In this document: positions 36,745-46,055 of the stretch, piece by piece
Layout: each line of letters starts with the position of its first letter
Position numbering within the stretch: position 1 is the stretch's first letter
Translations under genes and position numbers: made by a program
NCBI RefSeq assembly: GCF_004337365.2
Contig: NZ_CP044016.1
Coordinates: 186,001-250,000 of the forward strand
DNA length: 64,000 nucleotides
Reading direction: 5' to 3'
Origin: Rhizosphaericola mali
Lineage (GTDB): Bacteria; Bacteroidota; Bacteroidia; Chitinophagales; Chitinophagaceae
The notes under the pieces: generated by a model
What the model was told of the DNA's origin: nothing
The model's database searches: none
What the model saw: the letters and a program-made list of their open reading frames with translations, nothing else

Positions 36745-38358
36745 CTATAAAATTATATTTTGTAATAATGGGCTTTTTTCAGGATAATCTGTATTGTAGT
36801 GCAATCCACGGCTTTCTTTTCTGAATTGTGCGGATTTTACAATCAAATATCCAACCGTAATAAGGTTGCGCAATTGGCATAATTGCGGAGACACTTTTGT
36901 GGATTTATACATTTTTTCCGTTTCTTCAAATAACAAATCTAAACGAGTCAAGGCTCTATCCAGACGAATATTGTTGCGAACAATACCGACATAATTACTC
37001 ATTATTTGTTCCAATTCCTTACGACTTTGTGTAATCAAAATCATTTCTTTAGGATCGCTAGTTCCTTTAGTATTCCAATCAGGAATGTCCGTTTCTTTCA
37101 AATCATTGGCAATTCCAGCCCTAATTTTTCTTTCTGTATCCACATAGGCACGATGTCCGAATACCATTGCTTCTAGCAAACTATTAGAAGCAAGACGATT
37201 AGCGCCATGTAAGCCCGTACTGCTACATTCTCCGCATGCATATAGATTGAGTATGGAAGTTCGCGCCCACTCATCCGTTTTAATTCCTCCACAACTATAA
37301 TGCGCTGCGGGCGCTACCGGAATCATATTTTGGAATACATCTATACCAATATTCAAACAATGCTCGTATATATTTGGAAAATGATGTTTGAATTTTTCCT
37401 CATCCATCGCACGACAATCTAACCAAACATGTTCGGCACCGTCTTTTTTCATTTCATTGTCTATTGCTCTTGCGACGATATCTCTAGGGGCAAGATCTTT
37501 GCGTGGATCATATTTTTCCATAAAGGCTTCATTTTTGTTATTACGCAAAATCGCACCGTCGCCACGGACAGCTTCGGAAATCAAGAAAGAAGGAGATAAG
37601 CCCGGTTCAAATAAAGCAGTTGGGTGAAATTGAATGAATTCCATATTTTCAATACGACCTTTTGCACGATACACCATAGCTACACCATCCCCTGTTGCAA
37701 TCGTAGGATTGGTCGTAGTTTTGTAGACTTGACCACAACCGCCGGAAGCTAATAATGTAATATTAGAAAGAATTTTTTCAATTTTGTTGGTTTTCAGATT
37801 AAGCACATACACTCCAAAACAACGAATGTCGTGTGTCGATTTTGTAACTAGAAAACCCAAATGGTGCTGCGTAATTAGATCGAGAACATAGCAATTTTTC
37901 AATAATTCAATATTGGGAAGGGTTTTCATTTTTTGGATCAATGTGCGCTCCATTTCCCAACCTGTAATATCCTTATAATGCAAAATTCTAAATTCGCTAT
38001 GTCCACCTTCTCTGCCTAAAGCGTATTCTCCTGCCTCCGTCTTGTCAAAGTCTGCTCCATATTGGATAATTTCCTTAATGCGCGTAGGACCTTCTTTTAC
38101 GACGATCTCGACAGATTCTTTATTGCACAATCCATCCCCAGCAATCAGCGTATCTTCGATATGTTTTTCATAACTATCATGCTCTTTATCCCAAACGCCA
38201 GCAACGCCGCCTTGTGCATACTTGGTGTTTGTTTCCTCTGTTTGAGTTTTTGTTATTATCGTAATTTTTTTGTCTGGGTACTTCTGTGCCACTTTTATAG
38301 CGTATGTCAATCCGGCGATACCGCTACCTATTATCAAAAAATCTGTCTGCATATCCAT
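36745..38358 (-). CDS. nadB: L-aspartate oxidase
   Basis: 537 residues. It oxidises L-aspartate to iminoaspartate, the first step of bacterial NAD synthesis. FAD-binding IIGSGIAGLTYAIKV lies at the N-terminus. TKYAQGGVAGVW, GREGGHSEFRILHY, IQFHPTAL, RGDGAILRN and ACGECSSTGLHGANRLASNSLLEA are the family-specific active-site segments, which distinguish it from succinate dehydrogenase flavoproteins. The start at 38358 (MDMQTDF) is kept; a second ATG six bases later is possible. nadA and nadC are not in the window. Confidence 0.95.
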   Translation of the reverse strand: MDMQTDFLIIGSGIAGLTYAIKVAQKYPDKKITIITKTQTEETNTKYAQGGVAGVWDKEHDSYEKHIEDTLIAGDGLCNKESVEIVVKEGPTRIKEIIQYGADFDKTEAGEYALGREGGHSEFRILHYKDITGWEMERTLIQKMKTLPNIELLKNCYVLDLITQHHLGFLVTKSTHDIRCFGVYVLNLKTNKIEKILSNITLLASGGCGQVYKTTTNPTIATGDGVAMVYRAKGRIENMEFIQFHPTALFEPGLSPSFLISEAVRGDGAILRNNKNEAFMEKYDPRKDLAPRDIVARAIDNEMKKDGAEHVWLDCRAMDEEKFKHHFPNIYEHCLNIGIDVFQNMIPVAPAAHYSCGGIKTDEWARTSILNLYACGECSSTGLHGANRLASNSLLEAMVFGHRAYVDTERKIRAGIANDLKETDIPDWNTKGTSDPKEMILITQSRKELEQIMSNYVGIVRNNIRLDRALTRLDLLFEETEKMYKSTKVSPQLCQLRNLITVGYLIVKSAQFRKESRGLHYNTDYPEKSPLLQNIIL

Positions 38359-38383
38359 TGTTTAACACAAAAAAGAAAGTATG

Positions 38384-38391
38384 CAAACGTA
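38384..38391 (-). promoter_or_regulatory. -7 element for nadB
   Basis: TACGTTTG on the minus strand, an exact TAnnTTTG match, 25 bases before the nadB ATG. No clear -33 TTTG. Confidence 0.4.
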
Positions 38392-38440
38392 CGAAAAAAG
38401 GATTTTGTCAGTTAAAAAAACAATTTACCTATTTAGATTT

Positions 38441-38448
38441 TAAATTTG
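38441..38448 (+). promoter_or_regulatory. -7 element for the membrane glycosyltransferase
   Basis: TAAATTTG, an exact TAnnTTTG match, ends four bases before the ATG at 38453. The predicted transcript would start at or beside the start codon. No clear -33 TTTG. Confidence 0.38.
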
Positions 38449-38452
38449 TTGC

Positions 38453-39604
38453 ATGACAGCAGTGATATTATGGATTTTAGCGGGCTTGCTTTTTTTGTAT
38501 TGTATTTTGATTTTACAATATTATGGTTGGTTTAAAAAGTTACAACCATTTATTACGGACAAAAAAGTCACACCTCAAATTTCATTTTCCATAATCATTC
38601 CTGCAAGAGATGAAGCAGACAATATTGGTAAATGTGTTCTTTCCATATTGAAAAATAAATATCCTTTACATTTATTTGAAGTCATTGTAATTGATGATTT
38701 TTCTTCAGATAAAACTTGTGCGGTTGTAGAAAATATACAAAAGCAATATCCTAATTTGCGTCTATTTCACATGGCGGAATTAATTCCCAATGCTGCCAAT
38801 CTGAATTCTTACAAGAAAAAAGCAATAGAATTAGCGATAGGTAAATCTGCTCACAATTGGATTATTACGACCGATGCAGACTGTCAAGTAGGTGAGGAGT
38901 GGTTGCGGTCTTTCAATAATTACATACTACAAGAGGATAAAGTATTTGTCGCAGCACCGGTTTCATTTATTGATACGGGGAGTTTTTTGAGTAAATTTCA
39001 ATATTTAGATTTTTTGAGTTTGCAGGGGATTACAGCGGCTGCGGTCAGCGCTGGTGTACACAGTATGTGTAATGGTGCCAATCTTTGTTATCAAAAAGAT
39101 GCATTTTTTCATGTCGAGGGATTTAAGGGCGTAGATCATTTGGCGAGTGGTGATGATATGTTTTTGATGCATAAGATTTTGAAAAAATATCCAAAATCGG
39201 TTGGTTATTTATTTGCACAAGAAGCCATAGTAGAAACTTTGCCGATGGATACAGTAAAAGGATTTATCAATCAAAGGATTCGCTGGGCGAGTAAAGCGGA
39301 TAGTTATCAAGATAAAAGTATCATCGCGGTGCTGGCATTGGTGTATTTGGTCAATGTGTTTTTTATAGTTGGATTTATTTTTTCCTTATTTGAATGGACT
39401 ACATTTCGGTTTTGGCTAGGATTATTTATAGTTAAGATTATAGTTGAAATGTTTTTTCTCACACCAGTTGCCAAATTTTATAAAGGACAAAGATTGATGA
39501 AATATTTTCCGATAATGGAATTGCCACATTTGGTATATACAGTTGTTGCTGGATTTTTGGGGAAATTTGGAAAGTATCAATGGAAGGGGCGAACTGTAAA
39601 ATAA
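38453..39604 (+). CDS. Membrane-bound GT2 glycosyltransferase
   Basis: 383 residues. One N-terminal helix (residues 1-25), then a GT-A domain: SIIIPARDEADNI, VIDDFSSDKT, ITTDADCQV (DxD), SGDDMFLM, and the QRIRWASK motif (QxxRW) of processive family 2 enzymes. Two or three helices follow at the C-terminus (from about residue 283). It probably uses a nucleotide sugar to extend an envelope glycan or glycolipid at the inner membrane. Product unknown. Divergent from nadB, with its own terminator. Confidence 0.87.
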   Translation: MTAVILWILAGLLFLYCILILQYYGWFKKLQPFITDKKVTPQISFSIIIPARDEADNIGKCVLSILKNKYPLHLFEVIVIDDFSSDKTCAVVENIQKQYPNLRLFHMAELIPNAANLNSYKKKAIELAIGKSAHNWIITTDADCQVGEEWLRSFNNYILQEDKVFVAAPVSFIDTGSFLSKFQYLDFLSLQGITAAAVSAGVHSMCNGANLCYQKDAFFHVEGFKGVDHLASGDDMFLMHKILKKYPKSVGYLFAQEAIVETLPMDTVKGFINQRIRWASKADSYQDKSIIAVLALVYLVNVFFIVGFIFSLFEWTTFRFWLGLFIVKIIVEMFFLTPVAKFYKGQRLMKYFPIMELPHLVYTVVAGFLGKFGKYQWKGRTVK

Positions 39605-39640
39605 AAAAAGCCGAAATAGTAACCTATTTCGGCTTTTTTT
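39603..39640. terminator. Bidirectional terminator
   Basis: A 17-bp perfect stem (39603-39619 with 39624-39640) and a four-base loop, A-rich left and T-rich right. It separates the glycosyltransferase and the convergent response regulator. Confidence 0.88.
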
Positions 39641-40342
39641 CTAGTCGGTAAATTTGTAACCCACACTTCTCACTGAGTGAAAATGTTGCGGATTGCGACT
39701 ATCTTCCTCAAAATATTTTCTAAAGTTAAGAATGAAATTGTCGATCGTGCGCGTCGCAGGATATACATTGTAACCCCAAACTACTTGCAGGATTTTTTCA
39801 CGAGGTACAACTTCGTTTTTATTTTCTATCAGTAATTTCAATAGCATCGCTTCTTTCTTACTCAACTCGATCGTTTTCCCTTGATAGTTGATCGCTTGTT
39901 GAGATGCAAATTCTATTTTATTATTTCCAAAATTATAGTTGTCGCCGATAGATTCTTTTTCTTGTATTTTACGGTTTTTGATAATCAATTTTTTGACACG
40001 CAAAAGCAGCTCTTCCAAATCAAATGGCTTGGTCAAATAATCATCTGCGCCCTTTTTTAGTCCGTTTACTTTATCTGCACTAGAGTTTTTGGCACTTAGT
40101 ATTAAGATAGGGGATTCTATATTTTGTAAACGAAGGCTTTCTGTAACACTGATTCCGTCCATTTCTGGAATCATGATGTCCATAATAATCAAATCGAAAT
40201 ATTCTGCAAGGGCAGACTTTAAAGCGACTTGTCCATCATAAGCCGATGTGACTGAATAACCCTCTAACTCCAGATTTAGTTTTAAAGTTTCATGAAGACT
40301 TTCCTCATCTTCTACCAATAATATATTTGCGTTATATTCCAT
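39641..40342 (-). CDS. OmpR/PhoB-type response regulator
   Basis: 233 residues. Receiver domain 5-120 with the acidic pair Glu11-Asp12, the phospho-acceptor Asp55 (LIIMDIMIPEMDG) and the conserved Lys in YLTKPF. The C-terminal winged helix (about 135-233) ends in TIDNFILNFRKYFEEDS and SVRSVGYKF. It regulates transcription in response to the adjacent sensor kinase. Its start overlaps the kinase stop by 11 bases. Targets unknown. Confidence 0.95.
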   Translation of the reverse strand: MEYNANILLVEDEESLHETLKLNLELEGYSVTSAYDGQVALKSALAEYFDLIIMDIMIPEMDGISVTESLRLQNIESPILILSAKNSSADKVNGLKKGADDYLTKPFDLEELLLRVKKLIIKNRKIQEKESIGDNYNFGNNKIEFASQQAINYQGKTIELSKKEAMLLKLLIENKNEVVPREKILQVVWGYNVYPATRTIDNFILNFRKYFEEDSRNPQHFHSVRSVGYKFTD

Positions 40343-41330
40343 TATTATTTTTGCTTAAAGGTAATTGTATAGTAAATATAGTGCCATGCGGCTGATTATC
40401 GTGCACAAAAATCTCCCCTTTATGATCTGTGACTATTTTATGACAAAGAAATAATCCTAACCCTGTACCTTTTGATTTGCGTGTTTCTTCATTTCCTACA
40501 CGATAAAATTTATCAAAAATTTTCTTTTTTTCCTTGTCAGGAATACCTGCTCCTTGATCAGCAAATGACAATTCACAATATTTATTGTTCTGTTTTAAAC
40601 CAATGGTGATCTCATTTCCCCTTTGGGAATATTTACGGGCATTATCCAAAAAATTATTGATCAGAAGTTGAATCAATTGATATTCTCCTAAGATAAAAAT
40701 AGATTTCTCAATATGAGACAAGATTATTCTATCTGAATATCTATTTTGAAAATCAATCACACTATGATGCAACATTTCACTGAGATTCATCATTTGTTTA
40801 TTGAAAGAGTATTCATTGGTTTCCAATTGAGATGCCATAAGAATATTGCTTATTAAGACATCTAAGCGCTTGGTCTCTTCTACAGAATTGGATAATAGTT
40901 TGTCCCTTTTCTCTTTTTCAAAATCACGTTTTAAGATTGTCTCAATATTGAGTTTAATAATAGCCACAGGAGTTTTGAGCTCATGTGTGACTGCCATCAT
41001 AAAATTTTGTTGTCTTTTGGATAAAAGCAATTGTTGGCGTGCCGTCCAATAAACAAATAGACCTCCTGATAGTATTACTAGTAAAAAGGTAGATCCTTCA
41101 CCAATGTATTGAAATGTTTTACGTTTTTTTGCATCCTTTAAGGCCTCCACTTTTTCATAGTAATAGCTTTCGTCCTTACGCAATTCCTCTAGACGATATT
41201 GATACATTTGCTGGTTTTGTTTTTCCAAAGAGACAAACCACCAGATAAATCCACTGACGATATACACCAGTAGAAAACAGAATGCGGTCGTTAATATATT
41301 GAGCTGTTGGCCTTTTAAACTATTTTTCAT
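40332..41330 (-). CDS. Sensor histidine kinase
   Basis: 332 residues from the ATG at 41330; a TTG 36 bases upstream is less likely. Two membrane helices (about 11-33 and 79-97) enclose a short periplasmic stretch of about 45 residues, probably coiled coil. The dimerisation helix carries the phospho-acceptor His116 in VTHELKTPVAI. The ATPase part has the N box NNFLDNARKYS, then DQGAGIPD and GTGLGLFLCHKIV. Signal unknown. It forms an operon with the response regulator and is divergent from yicC. Confidence 0.94.
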   Translation of the reverse strand: MKNSLKGQQLNILTTAFCFLLVYIVSGFIWWFVSLEKQNQQMYQYRLEELRKDESYYYEKVEALKDAKKRKTFQYIGEGSTFLLVILSGGLFVYWTARQQLLLSKRQQNFMMAVTHELKTPVAIIKLNIETILKRDFEKEKRDKLLSNSVEETKRLDVLISNILMASQLETNEYSFNKQMMNLSEMLHHSVIDFQNRYSDRIILSHIEKSIFILGEYQLIQLLINNFLDNARKYSQRGNEITIGLKQNNKYCELSFADQGAGIPDKEKKKIFDKFYRVGNEETRKSKGTGLGLFLCHKIVTDHKGEIFVHDNQPHGTIFTIQLPLSKNNNGI

Positions 41331-41373
41331 TGACACAAATTTCGAAATAGATAATACAATATCCAAATTTGCC

Positions 41374-41381
41374 TACTTTTG
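41374..41381 (+). promoter_or_regulatory. -7 element for yicC
   Basis: TACTTTTG, an exact TAnnTTTG match, 20 bases before the yicC ATG in the short spacer shared with the divergent kinase gene. No clear -33 element. Confidence 0.4.
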
Positions 41382-41401
41382 ACGAGAATAAAATAATTGA
41401 A

Positions 41402-42277
41402 ATGCTATATTCTATGACGGGCTACGGCCGTGCGGAGCAGATAATAAATAATAAAGTTTACTTGATCGAACTAAAATCGCTTAATGGAAAACAACTAGAT
41501 CTCAGGTTAAATATGCCTTTGATTTTGAAACCATTTGAAATCGAAATTAGGAATCAAATCAGTGAAGGGCTCAATCGTGGTACGGTAGAATGTATTATTT
41601 CCCTTAAGGATAATAATGGTGCTAAGGCAGTGACGATCAATAAGGAATTGGTAAAAACCTTTTATAATTCCATCAAAGAAGTGGGAGATGAGCTAGGTTT
41701 GTCTACCGAAAATATTTTGCCTGCAATTTTAAAAATGCCGGAAGTTGTAGTCGCTTCCAACGAAGTTGTGACTCCAGACGAATTTAAATTGATCTCTCAA
41801 ACATTGAAGAAATGTATTGATAGTATCAACGAGCATCGCAAAAATGAAGGTGCAGTTTTAGAAAAAGATTTACTTTCTAGAATTGAGAAAATTGAAGCTT
41901 TGCAACCCGTGATTGCATCACACGAAGAAACACGACGTGGAAAAATAAGAGAAAATTTGGTCAAATTATTGAACGAAAATGTAGGCAAAGAACAATACGA
42001 CGGTAATAGATTGGAACAAGAATTGATTTACTATATCGAAAAAATTGATATTCACGAAGAGCAAGTTCGGTTACAAAACCATTGCAATTATTTCAGATCG
42101 ATATTGCAAGATAATTCTATGGCAAAAGGTAAAAAGATCGGTTTTGTATTGCAAGAATTGGGAAGAGAGATCAATACAACCGGTTCCAAAGCTTACGATG
42201 CTGAAATTCAAAAAAGTGTTATCTTGATGAAAGACGAATTGGAAAAAGCAAAAGAACAAGTTTTGAATGTTTTATAA
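41402..42277 (+). CDS. yicC: YicC-family endoribonuclease
   Basis: 291 residues from the ATG at 41402 (MLYSMTGYGRAE), the standard family N-terminus. The frame is open 33 bases further upstream but only to a TTG. The family segments ELKSLNGKQLDLRLNMP, the central acidic helix region, and the C-terminal GKKIGFVLQELGREINTTGSKAYDAEIQKSVI are all present. YicC-type proteins are endoribonucleases with a role in RNA turnover. gldH follows almost directly. Confidence 0.92.
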   Translation: MLYSMTGYGRAEQIINNKVYLIELKSLNGKQLDLRLNMPLILKPFEIEIRNQISEGLNRGTVECIISLKDNNGAKAVTINKELVKTFYNSIKEVGDELGLSTENILPAILKMPEVVVASNEVVTPDEFKLISQTLKKCIDSINEHRKNEGAVLEKDLLSRIEKIEALQPVIASHEETRRGKIRENLVKLLNENVGKEQYDGNRLEQELIYYIEKIDIHEEQVRLQNHCNYFRSILQDNSMAKGKKIGFVLQELGREINTTGSKAYDAEIQKSVILMKDELEKAKEQVLNVL

Positions 42278-42284
42278 TTGGAAT

Positions 42285-42749
42285 ATGTATATAAAAAGAT
42301 TATTCATTTTTTTAGCTATTGTTATAGTTTGGATTTCATGTAAACCTATTGGGATATATGAAAAAATGGCGACAGTTCCACAGCATGAATGGAGTAGCCA
42401 ATTCAAGCCAGATTTCACATTTGCGATCAAAGATACAACGGTTAGATATAATATTTTTATTGTGATAAGACATACAGATTCCTATCATTACAATAATATT
42501 TGGTTGAATTTTTCGTCCATCGCGCCAGCAGATACAGTCGTCACTCAAAAAATAAATTTGAAATTGGGAGACAATAAAAAATGGTTGGGAAGCAGCATGG
42601 ATGATGTTATAGAACACAGAATATTGGTTAACAAAGATCCTGTGGCATTGAAACAAGGAAACTATATTTTTATGTTACAGAATGCTATGAGAGAAGATCC
42701 ACTAGAGAACGTTTTAAATGTTGGAGTAAGAATAGAAAGAGCCGAATAA
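42285..42749 (+). CDS. gldH: Gliding motility lipoprotein GldH
   Basis: 154 residues from the ATG at 42285 (MYIKRLFIF); another ATG at 42267 overlaps the yicC stop and is less likely. The lipoprotein signal ends in VWISC (Cys19). The remainder matches the GldH family by size and pattern: YNIFIVIRHTDSYHYNNIWLN, then KLGDNKKWLGSSMDDVIEHRI and a terminal NVGVRIE. In Flavobacterium GldH is needed for gliding and for type IX secretion function. Probably cotranscribed with yicC; a terminator follows. Confidence 0.88.
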   Translation: MYIKRLFIFLAIVIVWISCKPIGIYEKMATVPQHEWSSQFKPDFTFAIKDTTVRYNIFIVIRHTDSYHYNNIWLNFSSIAPADTVVTQKINLKLGDNKKWLGSSMDDVIEHRILVNKDPVALKQGNYIFMLQNAMREDPLENVLNVGVRIERAE

Positions 42750-42772
42750 GGAATAAAATATATAACATGCGG

Positions 42773-42803
42773 GCCTGATTGTAAAAACAGTCAGGCTTTT
42801 TTT
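42773..42803 (+). terminator. Terminator after gldH
   Basis: A 9-bp stem (42773-42781 with 42788-42796, one G-U pair) with a six-base loop and a T run. Confidence 0.75.
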
Positions 42804-42904
42804 ATTGCATAAAAGTTAGATTTCTAACCCATTTTTTGAATAAATTCAATAATAACTAACGTTTGTTTATATATAAATAAAAGTTTAAAAAATGTTAATT
42901 GTTT

Positions 42905-42937
42905 TTTGGATGATTCTTTATTAATGCGATAGCTTTG
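42905..42937 (+). promoter_or_regulatory. Promoter of the SusC/SusD locus
   Basis: TTTG at 42905-42908, 21 bases, then TAGCTTTG at 42930-42937 (exact TAnnTTTG). The leader to the susC ATG is about 50 bases. No adjacent anti-sigma, hybrid sensor or AraC gene accompanies the locus. Confidence 0.6.
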
Positions 42938-42988
42938 GATTACTCTATTCAACGAATGCCATTATTTGATTGCTAAATTAAACGCTTT

Positions 42989-45900
42989 ATGAAATGTATT
43001 ATTTCTTTCAAAACACTGTTTTTGAGTTTGTTTGTATTATGTTGTTCAACCAATCTTTTTGCTCAAACGGCCATTTTAAAAGGCCGAGTAATCGATGAAA
43101 AAGGAAATCCAATTGCGAATGCAACTGTTGCGAATGCAGATGGAAATGAAAAAGTTGAGACTCAAGAGAATGGAATTTTTTCTTTAAAGATTCCTATCAA
43201 TGTATCAAACTTAAATATAGCACATGTTGGTTTTGTCTCAAAAGTTATCCAAATTCAAAACTTAAATGATTCTGTTATTGTAAAACTTGCTGAAGTTGTT
43301 TCACCTTTAGACGAAGTTATAGTGGTAGGTTATGGTACTGCGAAAAAGAAGGATGTGACTGGTTCGATCGTAAATCTTACATCGAAAGATTTTAATAAGG
43401 GTGGTGTTATAACTAATCCTATACAACAAGTAGCCGGCAAGGTCGCTGGTCTTGTTGTAACCCAGCCTAGCGGCGATCCTAATCAAAATGTAAATATTAG
43501 ATTAAGAGGGCAGACCTCTTTAACTGGAAATCAATCTCCTTTAATAGTAGTGGATGGTGTGCAATTGCCAGATCCTAATATGATTAGCACTATTGCTCCT
43601 GGTGATATTGTAAGTTATGATGTACTTAAAGATGCATCTGCGACTGCAATTTATGGCGCGCGAGGGGCCAATGGTGTTATTTTAATCGGGACAAAACATG
43701 GTGCATCTGGTAAGGCTCAAGTAGATTATGCTGGTTCGGTTACGATGGATCATAGGGCTAAGAAATATGATCTTTTAAACGCCTCTGAATATTTAGCAGC
43801 AGGTGGAAAGACGAATAATGCGGCAGCACCTCCTTATAATTATACTTTGTCTAATGGCAATACAGATTGGATGGATGCCATAACTAGAACTGGTGTTACT
43901 ACTAATCAAAATATTGGTATATCTGGAGGCTCACCAACTTTTAACTATCATGGTTCTTTTAACTATATAAATCAGCAGGGTATTATCATTAATAGTGGGA
44001 AAGAGATGTATGGCATTAATTTTAATGCACAACAAAAATCTTTTGATAATAAACTTGTAATTACTATGGGTATTAATAGTAATAGAGTCAATCGTAAATA
44101 TGTAGACCCCTCGATATTTTATTATGTATTAGAGATGCCTCCTGTGGCGCCTATTTATGATTCGTCTGGAGGATACTATGGTTTTTTTAATAGTTTTGAT
44201 GTTAATAATCCTGTTCCAAAGCAAAAAATGCAAATAAATAAAGGAACGGATCAAACGATGTTGATCAATGGATCAATTGACTATGAATTAATTAAAGGTC
44301 TGAAATTGGGTGTTACCGGTGCAATGTCTTTTTATAATTTGCAAGTAGATTACTTTCAGCCAGTATTACCAGGTTATGGAAATATCAATAAAGCGGGTAA
44401 ATACACAGAAAATAACAATTCTAAACGAGGGGATATTCATGCAAATTATTTAAAAGAATTGGGAAAGCACAGTATCAATGCAACTGCAGTTTATGAGTAT
44501 AATAAATTTACCTATGATAATTATGCTGCCGTCGGACAAAATTATATCTATGAAGGTTATGAAAATAATAATCTTGGAGGGGGCAATCCTGAGAGAAATA
44601 TAATCAACTCTACTAAAAATGGTTATTTACTCATTTCTTTTTTGGGAAGAATTATGTACAACTATGATAGTAGATATTATTTGACCGCAAGTTTGCGTAG
44701 AGATGGTTCTGATAAATTCGGATCCGCTCATCAATGGGGATATTTCCCATCTATATCTGCATCTTGGAGAATCAATCGAGAAAAGTTTATGGAAGGTGTC
44801 ACTTGGATAAATGATCTTAGATTGGGGGCAGGCTTTGGACGAACAGGAAATGCAGATGGGCTAGCACCTTATCAAACCTTATCCTTATATGGTCCAAGTG
44901 GCATATATTATAGTCCATCTACTCCAGCTTATAGTTATCCAACTTCTTACACTGCTTCTCAAAATCCTAACAAAGATTTGAGATGGGAGACTCGTCAGGG
45001 CGTAAATGTCCAATTGGAATTTGGTTTGTTTAAAAATAGATTGTCAGGTAGTGTAAATGTCTTTAGTGATAAAACAAAAGATATGATATACAACTATACG
45101 GTACCAACTCCTCCATTTTTTGTAAATAATATTTGGGCAAATGTTGGAGATCTTACCAATAAAGGCTGGGAAATACAATTAAATGGTGATGTGATTAGAT
45201 CTAATGATTTTAAATGGAATTTGGGTGGACAGATCAGCTTTGTTAAGACTAGGGTTGCTAACCTTTCAGGGACTTATAATGGATATGAATTAAATACAGA
45301 TCAGATTATCGCAGGATCAGCAGCTGGAAGAGGTTTGAGTAATGCTTATTTGACTTATTTGAAAGTGGGCTATTCTCCCTATGTATTCTTCTTGCCACAC
45401 TATGTAGGTCTTGATGCAGATGGAAAAGAACTGTTTGACAATGGGAATGGAGGTACTGTTGGAAGTGCAGGTTTAAATAATGATATGAAAAGATATATCA
45501 ATCCCGCACCTAAATTTACTTATGGTATTAATAATTCCTTCTCTTATAAAAATTGGGATTTGAATTTTTTCTTAAGAGGTGTTTCTGGTCAAAAAGTATA
45601 TAATGGTGTACGCATGTTAATTGATAATGTTGGAGGTTTAAACAATGGTAATATGACTAGGAGTGGACTTGCTAGCGGAGATAAAGATGATAAAATCCTT
45701 TCTGATAAATGGTTGGAAAATGCTTCTTTTTTAAGATTAGATAACGCAACGATTAGTTATTCATTTAAGAAATTGTCTAGTAAAGTTGACAATCTACGTG
45801 TGTATTTCACAGGAAATAATCTTTTTGTAATTACTAAATATAGAGGTTTAGATCCGGAAGTACAGATAACAAGCAGCAGCTATTTGGATGGTTCTACTGG

Positions 45901-46018
45901 AGCGAAGACAACATTAAATAATGCTTATATTGATCAAGTATATACAGGTAATAATAGTGATAATGCCTACTATAAATCTAGATCATTTACCCTTGGTGTC
46001 AACCTTTCATTCAAATAA
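42989..46018 (+). CDS. SusC/RagA-family TonB-linked outer-membrane transporter
   Basis: 1009 residues. Signal peptide to FAQ (about residue 26), then a carboxypeptidase-like beta domain (about 30-110). The SusC signature follows, DEVIVVGYGTAKKKDVTGS. The plug has the family motifs IRLRGQTSLTGNQSPLIVVDGV and LKDASATAIYGARGANGVI. A 22-strand barrel makes up the rest, ending in Phe-Lys. It imports oligosaccharides across the outer membrane with energy from TonB. The substrate is inferred from the neighbouring trehalase and GH65 genes. First gene of the utilisation locus; susD follows by 37 bases. Confidence 0.96.
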   Translation: MKCIISFKTLFLSLFVLCCSTNLFAQTAILKGRVIDEKGNPIANATVANADGNEKVETQENGIFSLKIPINVSNLNIAHVGFVSKVIQIQNLNDSVIVKLAEVVSPLDEVIVVGYGTAKKKDVTGSIVNLTSKDFNKGGVITNPIQQVAGKVAGLVVTQPSGDPNQNVNIRLRGQTSLTGNQSPLIVVDGVQLPDPNMISTIAPGDIVSYDVLKDASATAIYGARGANGVILIGTKHGASGKAQVDYAGSVTMDHRAKKYDLLNASEYLAAGGKTNNAAAPPYNYTLSNGNTDWMDAITRTGVTTNQNIGISGGSPTFNYHGSFNYINQQGIIINSGKEMYGINFNAQQKSFDNKLVITMGINSNRVNRKYVDPSIFYYVLEMPPVAPIYDSSGGYYGFFNSFDVNNPVPKQKMQINKGTDQTMLINGSIDYELIKGLKLGVTGAMSFYNLQVDYFQPVLPGYGNINKAGKYTENNNSKRGDIHANYLKELGKHSINATAVYEYNKFTYDNYAAVGQNYIYEGYENNNLGGGNPERNIINSTKNGYLLISFLGRIMYNYDSRYYLTASLRRDGSDKFGSAHQWGYFPSISASWRINREKFMEGVTWINDLRLGAGFGRTGNADGLAPYQTLSLYGPSGIYYSPSTPAYSYPTSYTASQNPNKDLRWETRQGVNVQLEFGLFKNRLSGSVNVFSDKTKDMIYNYTVPTPPFFVNNIWANVGDLTNKGWEIQLNGDVIRSNDFKWNLGGQISFVKTRVANLSGTYNGYELNTDQIIAGSAAGRGLSNAYLTYLKVGYSPYVFFLPHYVGLDADGKELFDNGNGGTVGSAGLNNDMKRYINPAPKFTYGINNSFSYKNWDLNFFLRGVSGQKVYNGVRMLIDNVGGLNNGNMTRSGLASGDKDDKILSDKWLENASFLRLDNATISYSFKKLSSKVDNLRVYFTGNNLFVITKYRGLDPEVQITSSSYLDGSTGAKTTLNNAYIDQVYTGNNSDNAYYKSRSFTLGVNLSFK

Positions 46019-46055
46019 TCCAAATTATTATTTCAAATAGATTAAAAAGTTTATA

